From the NCBI GenBank assembly GCA_905236265.1, contig CAJOOV010000271.1, positions 1-5,462 on the forward strand: a DNA stretch of 5,462 bases, in the 5' to 3' direction. The notes beneath the pieces were generated by a model, which saw nothing but the letters and a program-made list of their open reading frames with translations, was not told the DNA's origin and ran no database searches. Shown here one piece after another: positions 1 to 5,462 of this stretch; the stretch's first letter is position 1; each line of letters opens with the position of its first letter. The DNA is from an uncultured Oscillospiraceae bacterium (GTDB lineage: Bacteria; Bacillota; Clostridia; Oscillospirales; Oscillospiraceae). A program made the position numbers and the translations under genes.

Positions 1-89
1 AAGGCCGCTTGCAGCGAGGCGTCAGCCGATGCCTTGACATTGGCTGATGGGTATGCTACCCATCCCACAGAAATTGTGATTGACCCTTT
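1..89 (-). pseudogene. Possible C-terminal tail of a GGDEF (diguanylate cyclase) domain, partial at window edge
   Basis: On the minus strand, reading leftward from 89, one frame is open to the window edge and gives KGSITISVGWVAYPSANV followed by KASADASLQAA. This resembles the end of a GGDEF domain, where a T(I/V)S(I/V)G strand followed by YP and a short loop leads to an AD-A-L helix. The GGDEF catalytic motif itself would lie upstream of this point in a normal gene, but that position is occupied by the end of the cyclophilin-like lipoprotein. If the assignment is right, the piece is a remnant joined to the lipoprotein gene near position 90. The frame is also open back to an ATG at 113, overlapping the lipoprotein end, but with no well-placed ribosome binding site. 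The match is by eye over about 30 residues, so a chance resemblance remains possible. Confidence 0.35.
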
Positions 90-90
90 G

Positions 91-690
91 TCATTCCAGC
101 GTGATGGCAACATCTCCATTGCTGAGCAGCTCACTCATTTCCGTTTGCGGCAAAGAAATATGTCCCAGCCTTGTATAGCTCCAGGAATTGGAGCCGTAAA
201 AGATCACAATCTGGTTTCCGGAGTAAAGAACAATATCTCCGCAGCTTGTGTCGGTCTGCAGGTCATCACGCACAATACTCTGTCCGATGGGTCCGACTTG
301 CTCAAACCCGCCATACATGGACATCTGAATCGTAACAGGGCATAACTCCCGAAGCGCCTCCACGGACGCATTTTCTTCCCACGTTACAGGAACCTCTGTT
401 TCACCAATCAATAAACGCATCGTATCCTCCAATCCGGCATTCTCTGCCTCAGGTGATTTTTCTTCTATGGATGCTGTTTCTTCAGCAGCTTGTGTTTCAG
501 CATTCGGCGCTGTTTCCTCAGAAGTGTCTGCAGCTTCTGTCCGCTGCGGTTCCTCTTCGGATATGTCCACAGACACTTCACGCTCTGCCTGCGCTGGCAT
601 GGGCTGGCCATCGGCCGGGCTGTCCGCTTGCGCCGCACAGCCGGAGAGCATCAGCAGCATAGCGGTCATCACAGCAGCAAGGATTCTCAT
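91..690 (-). CDS. Lipoprotein with cyclophilin-like domain
   Basis: The 199-residue product is predicted to be a membrane-anchored extracytoplasmic lipoprotein. Residues 1-18 form a signal peptide with a lipobox LSGC, so Cys18 would be lipidated. Residues 22-88 are a low-complexity linker rich in E, A, S and T. The globular part, about residues 90-199, has the pattern of the small bacterial cyclophilin-like fold (Pfam Cyclophil_like type): a start MRLLIGETEVPVTW, an EALRELCPVTIQMSMYGGFEQVG segment interrupted after PVT, a central GDIVLYSGNQIVIFYG hairpin, YTRLGHI, and a closing VAITLE strand. Family members are often annotated as cyclophilin-like but peptidyl-prolyl isomerase activity is not established, and the ligand is unknown. 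The start is supported by AGGGGG at 705-700, nine bases upstream and overlapping the stop of the preceding gene. The gap to that gene is only six bases, so the two are probably co-transcribed and perhaps translationally coupled. No terminator is seen after its stop. Confidence 0.85.
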   Translation of the reverse strand: MRILAAVMTAMLLMLSGCAAQADSPADGQPMPAQAEREVSVDISEEEPQRTEAADTSEETAPNAETQAAEETASIEEKSPEAENAGLEDTMRLLIGETEVPVTWEENASVEALRELCPVTIQMSMYGGFEQVGPIGQSIVRDDLQTDTSCGDIVLYSGNQIVIFYGSNSWSYTRLGHISLPQTEMSELLSNGDVAITLE

Positions 691-696
691 GAAATC

Positions 697-1599
697 TTAC
701 CCCCTATATGGCTCTTCCAGGGACAACTCAAATACGGTCTTTTGGGGAAGCGTCTGAATCAGGCAATTGTCTTCCTCCGGGAGGTGTGCCACGATCATCT
801 GACGATAGGACGCAGACTGCTCTTCACCGCCGTAGCGGATTGCAAAATACCCGCCGGAGAGGTTAATGTCCCCGTTCTTCCAGCCGTCCTGCATTTCGCT
901 CTCATCCAGAGCGCCGTCTTTACACGGGCAGCAATAATCAATGCCAGAATCAAAACCTGTCACTGTCATGGGCAGGCGGTTCATGAAGTCCCGTGCCGCC
1001 ATAGTGTTGTTCATTTTCGCCTTGACCGTCACTTCTCCAGAGGAAATCACCAGTCTGGCAGCATTGTGATCGTCCGGGTCAGTGAGGGCAGCTCCTGCCG
1101 AGGTCAGCCGTGTCAGCAATTCCTCCGACTGATTCTCCCTCCCGGCCGCTGTAAAGACACCCATATCCTCCAGATGGAGATAGTCGATGAACGAGCTTCG
1201 ATAAGCGAAGATTGCCCCGTCATAGACCCCCTTGTCTCCGGAGGAGAGCAGCAGCGCCGCCTTTCTCAGCTTCTTTGGATACCCCGGCGCATAGATGCGG
1301 TTGATAGCACACTGCAATTGACCGGAAAAGCCGTGGTAGTAGATCGGAGAGGCCAAAACAATCATGTCCGCCTGGTCTAAAGCAGGATAAATCTTCTGCA
1401 TATCATCCTGCTGAACGCAGGTGCGAAACGCCTTGGTATGGCAGTACTCGCAGGCAAGACAGCCCTTAATATTCATGCGGCACACATCAAAGACTGTTAC
1501 AGTATGCCCGGCACGCTCCGCACCTGTTTGATAAGCTGTAATCATGGCCGCCGTGTTGCCCTTTGGTCTTGGACTGCCGTTTAACACGAGAATCTTCAT
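697..1599 (-). CDS. Flavodoxin-like NAD(P)H-dependent FMN reductase fused to a C-terminal cyclophilin-like domain
   Basis: The 300-residue protein is likely a cytoplasmic flavoprotein that passes electrons from NAD(P)H to an unidentified acceptor. Residues 1-175 are a flavodoxin-like FMN reductase domain: the first strand and phosphate loop are KILVLNGSPRPKGNT (2-16), a cysteine-rich stretch follows with C40, C47, C50, C53 and C61, and ADMIVLASPIYYHG (77-90) is the usual second flavin-contact segment. Residues about 182-296 are a second domain with the cyclophilin-like pattern: VTVKAKMNNTMAARDFMNRL, then PMTVTGFDSGIDYCCPC, WKNGDINLSGGYFAIRYG and MIVAHL. It carries an unusual CCPC cluster (C223, C224, C226). 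This half is related in layout to the lipoprotein encoded next. The chosen ATG at 1599 has AGGAG eight bases upstream and begins exactly at the first strand; an in-frame ATG at 1635 would add 12 residues that belong to no domain. Operon leader with its own promoter upstream. Confidence 0.88.
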   Translation of the reverse strand: MKILVLNGSPRPKGNTAAMITAYQTGAERAGHTVTVFDVCRMNIKGCLACEYCHTKAFRTCVQQDDMQKIYPALDQADMIVLASPIYYHGFSGQLQCAINRIYAPGYPKKLRKAALLLSSGDKGVYDGAIFAYRSSFIDYLHLEDMGVFTAAGRENQSEELLTRLTSAGAALTDPDDHNAARLVISSGEVTVKAKMNNTMAARDFMNRLPMTVTGFDSGIDYCCPCKDGALDESEMQDGWKNGDINLSGGYFAIRYGGEEQSASYRQMIVAHLPEEDNCLIQTLPQKTVFELSLEEPYRG

Positions 1600-1607
1600 T
1601 TCAGATA

Positions 1608-1612
1608 CTCCT
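1608..1612 (-). promoter_or_regulatory. Ribosome binding site fixing the start of the flavin reductase
   Basis: AGGAG, within GAGAGGAG, sits eight bases before the ATG at 1599. No comparable site precedes the in-frame ATG at 1635, which is why the shorter form is preferred. Confidence 0.75.
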
Positions 1613-1627
1613 CTCTGCCGCAAGGGC

Positions 1628-1658
1628 GATGCCAAAATGGTTCACAAAATCCGGCATC
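1628..1658 (-). other. Weak hairpin in the leader of the flavin reductase operon
   Basis: Within the roughly 124-base leader between the predicted start of transcription and the ATG, the arms GATGCC (1658-1653) and GGCATC (1633-1628) are exact complements around a 19-base loop. It lies 16 bases upstream of the AGGAG site. Six base pairs with a large loop is weak, there is no U run, and no known riboswitch pattern was recognised, so a function is unproven. Confidence 0.2.
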
Positions 1659-1729
1659 CAGCAGATTTCACTTCACTGCATTCTCAGGGCTCAAAGGCAA
1701 TTCCCTCTCGCAGTTTTCTCTGTGTCTCC

Positions 1730-1759
1730 ATTATAGCCGCTGGGCATGGCTTTTGCTAA
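1730..1759 (-). promoter_or_regulatory. Sigma-A-type promoter of the flavin reductase / lipoprotein operon
   Basis: On the minus strand a perfect -10 TATAAT (1735-1730) is preceded, after an 18-base spacer, by TTAGCA (1759-1754), which matches four of six bases of the -35 consensus. Transcription would start near 1723, leaving a leader of about 124 bases before the ATG at 1599. A non-ideal -35 is common at promoters that depend on an activator, in keeping with the dyad found just upstream. Confidence 0.6.
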
Positions 1760-1777
1760 TAGATATACCGAATGACA

Positions 1778-1800
1778 TGATATGCCCAATCAGAATATCA
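1778..1800. promoter_or_regulatory. Probable LysR-type regulator binding site (T-N11-A box)
   Basis: TGATAT (1778-1783), eleven bases, then ATATCA (1795-1800) form a perfect six-plus-six inverted repeat with the T-N11-A geometry of LysR-family recognition sites. Its centre at 1789 lies about 66 bases upstream of the predicted transcription start near 1723, the position where LysR regulators classically bind (around -65). A LysR-family fragment is encoded on the other side, in the divergent orientation expected for such a regulator and its target. The dyad and spacing are seen directly; binding is inferred. Confidence 0.5.
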
Positions 1801-1972
1801 GGAAGCTCTGACAGCAGTATGCGATCTCTTCTGAGGACTGTCGGATCGTCTCGCCCCGATTCACATAGTCCAAAAAGTCAGTAAGTTCCATTTTCATTCC
1901 CTCACTTGAAAGATGGGCAAGGAGCATTTTTCCAGCTGTAGAGAAAAGACTGCTCAGACGCTGCCGCCTGAT
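1790..1972 (-). pseudogene. Unrecognised short open remnant in the gene-poor stretch 1760-1975
   Basis: The minus strand is open from 1972 to a TGA at 1792-1790, giving 60 codons that include KMLLAHLSSEGMKMELTDF then LDYVNRGETIRQSSEE. Possible starts are the ATGs at 1927 and 1897; the second has GAGGG immediately before it, too close for a normal ribosome binding site. A neighbouring frame then reads on as DRILLSELPDILIGHIMSFG and stops at 1734-1732 inside the -10 box, so a frameshifted coding remnant is conceivable. Part of the text (FLDYVNRGETI, SEE) recalls the N terminus of some sugar O-acetyltransferases, but the likeness is too short to trust. The rest of the stretch holds the promoter and regulator box listed separately; otherwise nothing is seen. 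Confidence 0.2.
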
Positions 1973-1975
1973 CTA

Positions 1976-2629
1976 ATCAGTGATTCCTATCGTATACCAC
2001 CTAACTTGAAAATACTGCGTCAACAGTAACCCAATGTCCGCCTGCACAGTTCCAGCGGAGATACCCTGAACGTTTACAGCGCACTGGACAAGGGCGTTGC
2101 CGATTTCGGAATGATATTTGAGCATCCCAACCCGGAAACCTACGAGTTTCTGACCCTGCCGGAGGAGGACAGGTTTGGGGTGCTGATGCGTCAGGATGCG
2201 GCCCTTGCCCGGAAAACGGTGATTACAGCGGAGGATCTGGCAGAGCAGCCCCTGATCGTACAGCGTGTTATGCTGAACATGGCAAAGCAGACCGACTGGG
2301 ATCGGGATTACCGAAAAAGGGCGAAGGTTGCAGGCAGCGAGCACATCCGATATGTGGGCAACCGGGCAGAGGAATGGAGAACGCCTCTCTCAAAGGCCAA
2401 AATCGCAGGAAGCTACAGCCTGCTGTTCAACGCCTCCCTCATGGTGCGTGCCGGGATGGGCTATGCCATCGGATTAGACCGTATTTTGAATCTTCCGAAG
2501 GAGGGGGATCTTTGTTTCCGCCCTCTGTCGCCGGAATGGACGGCAACCCCTCATTTGATCTGGAAACGGTATCAGGTTTTTTCCAAGGCAGCGGGGCATT
2601 ACCTAGAGCTGCTGCGGGCACGGAAATAA
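1976..2629 (+). pseudogene. LysR-family transcriptional regulator, decayed: effector-binding domain only
   Basis: This is the effector-sensing part of a LysR-type regulator without its DNA-binding half. Readable similarity starts near 1988 (SYRIPPNLKILRQQ), meets an in-frame TAA at 2027-2029, and continues as PNVRLHSSSGDTLNV, ALDKGVADFGMIFE, LPEEDRFGVLMRQDAALA and ITAEDLAEQPLIVQR up to RARK and the TAA at 2627. In related proteins QQ-Y-P is usual, so the stop probably replaces a Tyr codon by a single base change. About 85 N-terminal residues, including the winged helix-turn-helix, are absent; 1801-1975 contains no such sequence in any plus frame. From the first later ATG (2111) only 172 residues could be made, with no clear ribosome binding site. 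It lies divergent to the flavin reductase operon, which carries a LysR-type box, so it was probably that operon's regulator. A terminator follows directly. Confidence 0.8.
2027..2029 (+). other. In-frame TAA disrupting the LysR-family reading frame
   Basis: Codons on both sides (LKILRQQ before, PNVRLHS after) read as one continuous LysR-family segment in the same frame. The stop sits where relatives usually have Tyr, one base change from TAC or TAT. A sequencing error is the alternative explanation. Confidence 0.6.
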
Positions 2630-2634
2630 AGCGG

Positions 2635-2662
2635 AAGATACAGGCTTCGGCCTGTATCTTTT
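2635..2662 (+). terminator. Intrinsic terminator after the LysR-family remnant
   Basis: An 11-base-pair perfect stem (2635-2645 with 2650-2660) closed by a stable TTCG loop is followed by TT and, after ATGC, by a second run of four T. It begins five bases after the LysR-family stop codon. On the opposite strand the stem is followed by CCGC rather than a T run, so it should act only on plus-strand transcripts. It would also block read-through into the GH3 sequence that starts immediately behind it. Confidence 0.85.
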
Positions 2663-2676
2663 ATGCTTTTATCCAT

Positions 2677-4494
2677 AAGGTGGTGCTGGTGGTCAACGCC
2701 AACAATCCCATGGAGCTGGACTGGACGGAGAACTATCCCCAGATCGGCGCTATCATCCTCGCCCCCGGCACCGGTTCCAACGCTATGGAGGCGCTGGGCA
2801 AGATTATGGACGGTGAGGTGAATCCTTCCGGGCGCACCATTGAGACTTACCTCTATGACCTGACCACCTCCCCCAGTTACAATAACTCCGGCGCTTTCAA
2901 CTTTGACAACGTTCAGCAGTATCAGGCGGACAACACTGCCGCCGACCCCGCCTATCAGGGTACGCTGTCCTTTGTGAACTATGTGGAAGACATCTATGTG
3001 GGATACAAGTTCTATGAAACCGCCTATGCCGAGGCACAGGACGGCAATATGGACTTTGACTATGACACAAATGTGCAGTTCCCCTTTGGTCACGGCCTGA
3101 GCTACACCACCTTTACCCAGAAGATCACCGGCTTTGCGCATAACGAAACCTCTGTCTCTGTGGATGTGACCGTCACCAACACCGGCTCTGTGGCAGGCAA
3201 GGATGTGGTAGAGCTGTACTTCACCCCTCCTTACAGCAACGGCGGCATTAAAAAGGCAGCAGTCAATCTCATCAACTTCGGCAAGACCCAGCTTCTGGAG
3301 CCGGGCGCCTCTGAGGTGGTTCACTTCGATGTGCCGCTGGAGGATATGGCGTCCTATGACTCCAAGGGTGTAAAGGCGCAGGGCGGCGGCTATGTGCTGG
3401 AGGCGGGCGAGTACACCCTCTCTGTCCGTGCCAACTCCCATACGGTGCTGGACGAGGAGACCCTCACGGTAGATGCCGACGTGGAATATGACGATCCCCG
3501 CTGGGACACCCTGCTGGATCAGCTCAGTGTGGACGAAATGGCTCAGCTGGTCAATCTGGGCGGTTTCCAGACGATTGCAGTGGATTCCGTGGGCAAGGTG
3601 GCCGCTCTGGACAGCGACGGCACAGCCGGACTGAACGACTGGTATATCGGCGTTTACGGCACCCCCTATCCCGCAGAGATCCTCATCAGCCAGACTTGGA
3701 ACAAGGAACTGGCTGCCCGTGTGGGTACTGCCTATGCCCAGGAATTTGCGGATGTGAATGTCTACGGCTGGTATGGCCCCGCTATGAACACCCACCGCAC
3801 CGCCTTCAACGGACGGAACTTTGAGTATTTCTCCGAGGACGGGGTGCTGGCCGGTTACATTGCCTCCGCCGAGGTAAACGCCGCTGCGGAAAAGGGCGTG
3901 TATGCCTTCATCAAGCACTTTGTCATGAACGATCAGGAGACCAACCGCTGCACCGGTCTTCTGACCTACTCTGACGAGCAGGCCATCCGTGAGATCTACA
4001 TGAAGCCCTTCGAACTGGTGGTCAAGAACTTTGACTTTCAGGGGCACAATCCTCTGGCGGTCATGTCCTCCTTCAACTTCATCGGTGACATCTGGGCGGG
4101 CAGCAACTCCGATCTGCTCAACGACGTGCTCCGGGGCGAGTGGGGCTTTGAGGGCATGGTGCTCACCGACTGGAACGGTTCCTATGGCTATCAGAACACC
4201 GATGATGCCATCCGAAACGGCAACGACCTGATGCTGGGCTTCATGCAGCACCAGTCCAACGTCCTCACCGATCTGGACTCTCCCACGCTGGTCAATGCGC
4301 TTCGTCAGGCATCCAAGAATATTCTCTTCACTGTGGGAAACTCCGGCTACTACACCAATCCCACGCAGGAGAGCGGCATGGACAAGATGACGGCCATGTT
4401 CGTTGCCATTGACGTGGCTGTGGTGCTGATGGTGGTCGCCATTATGGCAGTAGTAATCCTCCGCTGGCGGAAAAAGCGGCAGAAAGCGCAATAA
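2677..4494 (+). pseudogene. Glycoside hydrolase family 3 protein, swapped domain order, 5'-truncated, with C-terminal membrane anchor
   Basis: GH3 enzymes cleave terminal beta-linked sugars such as glucose or xylose from oligosaccharides. Counting from Lys at 2677, 605 residues remain: the last part of the GH3 alpha/beta C-domain (VVLVVNANNPMELDW to GEVNPSGR, 1-53; FPFGHGLSY, 135-143), an Fn3-like domain (about 159-268), then the GH3 TIM-barrel domain (about 276-540), and a membrane helix (about 574-596) followed by RWRKKRQKAQ. C-domain before barrel is the inverted layout known from Butyrivibrio and Ruminococcus enzymes. In the barrel are DSDGTAGLND (Asp314), GRNFEYFSED (from 379), the KH pair (413-414) and the probable nucleophile Asp498 in VLTDW. 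Such proteins usually exceed 900 residues, so about a third is missing, probably including the acid/base Glu. No start codon with a ribosome binding site is present; the frame merely runs open back through the LysR region. Likely inactive, though the reading frame itself is uninterrupted. Confidence 0.85.
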
Positions 4495-4517
4495 ACCATT
4501 GTCTACACAGACCATGC

Positions 4518-4521
4518 AGGA
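4518..4521 (+). promoter_or_regulatory. Ribosome binding site for the GTG start at 4528
   Basis: AGGA lies six bases upstream of GTG at 4528, good spacing, and is the only reason to prefer that codon. The ATG at 4514 is in another frame and ends after five codons. Confidence 0.45.
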
Positions 4522-4527
4522 AACGCA

Positions 4528-4812
4528 GTGACAAAAGTGGGCATTGAGGCGGCAAAAAGCGTCATGCTCCTGCACCGGGTGGGCGCAATCACAGCAGATA
4601 TGTGCTTTGACCCTTCGGCGGATACTTTTGTGGCTTACGATGCCATGTCCCTGCGCCATGGCTTTCCCCTGCACACCTATGTCTATCAGGTGGAGGAGCG
4701 GGACAACGGACTTTCCATCTTTGTGGAATACGGATTGAACGACGGCTCCGGGCATCCGGAGATTCACGGCAGTCAGAAAATAGAACTGATTTTGGCGGAG
4801 GAAACAGAATGA
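4528..4812 (+). CDS. Protein of unknown family, 94 residues, coupled to the flavin oxidoreductase
   Basis: I do not recognise the family. The product from the GTG start is soluble, with no signal peptide or membrane helix. It opens with a probable helix (GIEAAKSVMLLHRVGAITAD) and continues with alternating hydrophobic stretches suggestive of strands (TFVAYDAM, LHTYVYQVEE, GLSIFVEYGL, KIELILAEE). Its stop overlaps the next start as ATGA (4809-4812), so it is almost certainly translated together with the flavin oxidoreductase and may serve the same reaction. The frame is also open upstream to the GH3 stop at 4494 (TIVYTDHAGNAV), and that text reads like coding sequence, so this could be the tail of a longer protein that lost its beginning at the GH3 boundary. 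Good placement of AGGA before the GTG argues the other way. Confidence 0.6.
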   Translation: MTKVGIEAAKSVMLLHRVGAITADMCFDPSADTFVAYDAMSLRHGFPLHTYVYQVEERDNGLSIFVEYGLNDGSGHPEIHGSQKIELILAEETE

Positions 4813-5462
4813 AAAACCTGTTTGAATCGGTGGAACTGAACCACCTGAAGCTGAAAAACCGCCTGATTCGCTCCGCCACATGGGAAGGGATTGCCCAGCC
4901 TGACGGGGGCATAACGGATACCGCCTATGAAATCTATGAGGAGCTGGCAAAAGGCGGCGTGGGCGGCATCATCACCGGGTTTACCAGCGTGTCCTCCCAT
5001 GACTGCTATTTTGACGGCATGATGCGGCTCTCGGAGGACAGACTGATTCCCCAGTACAAGAAGCTGGTGGAAATCATTCACCGGGAGAACTGCCCGGTCA
5101 TTGCCCAGCTTGCCTTGGGCGGCTATTTCAGGATGCTGAAGGACGGGCAAATCATGCAGGTGGAGCCGGATGGTATGAGCGTGGAGGAGATTCAAGCGGT
5201 CATCCGCCTGTTTGCCGATGCAGCGGGAAGAGCGAAGGAGGCAGGCTTTTACGGCGTTCAGATCCACGCCGCCCATTTCTTCTTCCTCAGCCGGTTCATC
5301 AGCCCGGCGGTGAATCACAGAACAGATTCCTATGGCAGCTCTACGGAAAACCGGATGCGGATTTTGTTGGAGATTCTTCAACAAATCAGAGAGAAAGCAC
5401 CGGGACTCCATGTGACGGTGAAGATCAACTGCAGCGACTTCACCTTCGGCGGCCTGACCGAG
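4809..5462 (+). CDS. NADH:flavin oxidoreductase, old yellow enzyme family, partial at right edge
   Basis: An FMN-binding TIM-barrel enzyme that reduces activated double bonds or related substrates with NAD(P)H; 218 residues are in the window and the frame is open to its end. The N terminus LFESVELNHLKLKNRLIRSAT (4-24) is the usual first strand and flavin contact. AQLALGG (99-105) holds the flavin-contacting Gln100. GVQIHAAHFFFLSRFISP (149-166) contains the paired His153 and His156 that bind the substrate carbonyl, and NHRTDSYG plus ENRMRILLEI (169-189) follow as in the family. The segment between QLALGG and MSVEEI is short, so the substrate loop is smaller than in enoate reductases with a longer loop. 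Single-domain relatives are about 330-380 residues and iron-sulfur members about 640; the window does not show which this is. GGAGG lies seven bases before the ATG, inside the preceding gene, which it overlaps by four bases. Confidence 0.9.
   Translation, partial: MKNLFESVELNHLKLKNRLIRSATWEGIAQPDGGITDTAYEIYEELAKGGVGGIITGFTSVSSHDCYFDGMMRLSEDRLIPQYKKLVEIIHRENCPVIAQLALGGYFRMLKDGQIMQVEPDGMSVEEIQAVIRLFADAAGRAKEAGFYGVQIHAAHFFFLSRFISPAVNHRTDSYGSSTENRMRILLEILQQIREKAPGLHVTVKINCSDFTFGGLTE

Noticed and set aside
490..1380. Long plus-strand open frame opposite the redox operon
   Set aside because: Antisense to two genes with clear domains, ribosome binding sites and a lipobox; its own product is Arg/His-rich with no family resemblance.
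1600..1723. Riboswitch in the long leader of the flavin reductase operon
   Set aside because: No FMN-riboswitch or other known core motif was found, and only one weak hairpin is present.
1973..2344. Minus-strand open frame opposite the LysR remnant
   Set aside because: Cys- and Gln-rich shadow of the LysR-family sequence without a ribosome binding site.
2374..2670. First 99 codons of the frame that leads into the GH3 sequence
   Set aside because: They overlap the LysR-family domain in another frame, read as low-complexity text (GGGSLFPPSVAG) and run through the terminator stem, so they are not part of a GH3 protein.
2710..2712. ATG inside NNPMELDW as a possible GH3 restart
   Set aside because: No ribosome binding site precedes it and it lies in the middle of a conserved strand-loop of the GH3 C-domain.
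2599..4950. Very long open frame (783 codons) on the minus strand across the GH3 region
   Set aside because: It is antisense to clear GH3 and flavin oxidoreductase domains, is rich in His, Gly and Val with no recognisable domain, and arises from the GC-rich codon use of the plus-strand genes.
4773..5411. Minus-strand open frame opposite the flavin oxidoreductase
   Set aside because: Antisense shadow; the plus strand carries the family motifs and a well-spaced ribosome binding site.
1..5462. CRISPR array, tRNA, rRNA or insertion sequence
   Set aside because: No regularly spaced repeats, cloverleaf sequence, transposase domain or terminal inverted repeats were seen.

Overview
The window looks like low-copy accessory DNA from a Gram-positive anaerobe of the class Clostridia, most likely a gut Oscillospiraceae or Lachnospiraceae relative. 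This is inferred from strong AGGAG-type ribosome binding sites, moderately high GC with E/K-rich proteins, a lipoprotein with a Firmicutes-style lipobox, a GH3 enzyme with the swapped domain order known from rumen and gut Clostridia, and an old-yellow-enzyme-family oxidoreductase. No species can be named from the sequence alone.

Left third, minus strand (1-1760). A two-gene operon reads leftward from a sigma-A-like promoter at 1730-1759. The first gene (1599-697) encodes a flavodoxin-like FMN reductase with a cyclophilin-like domain fused at its C terminus. Six bases after its stop comes a lipoprotein (690-91) whose globular part is a second cyclophilin-like domain. Upstream of the promoter, centred near -66, is a perfect TGATAT-N11-ATATCA dyad, the geometry of a LysR-type regulator site. 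Past the lipoprotein stop the left edge carries what looks like the tail of a GGDEF domain.

Middle (1760-2662). A stretch of about 200 bases has no intact gene and holds a short open remnant on the minus strand. It is followed by a LysR-family effector-binding domain on the plus strand that has lost its helix-turn-helix and has an in-frame TAA, then a clean intrinsic terminator with a TTCG loop.

Right half, plus strand (2663-5462). Directly after the terminator begins a glycoside hydrolase family 3 protein that lacks its first third and any start signal. It runs through the end of the GH3 C-domain, an Fn3-like domain, the GH3 barrel domain and a C-terminal membrane helix. Only 33 bases after its stop lies a 94-residue protein of unknown family with a GTG start. 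It overlaps by four bases an NADH:flavin oxidoreductase that runs off the right edge.

How the parts fit. The flavin reductase, the cyclophilin-like lipoprotein, the LysR fragment and the flavin oxidoreductase would make a coherent LysR-controlled redox locus. The GH3 block is foreign to that theme and is broken at its 5' side. Several genes are cut (GGDEF tail, LysR N terminus, GH3 N terminus, possibly the 94-residue protein). The window is therefore either a region of repeated deletion and rearrangement or a join of unrelated pieces in an assembly.
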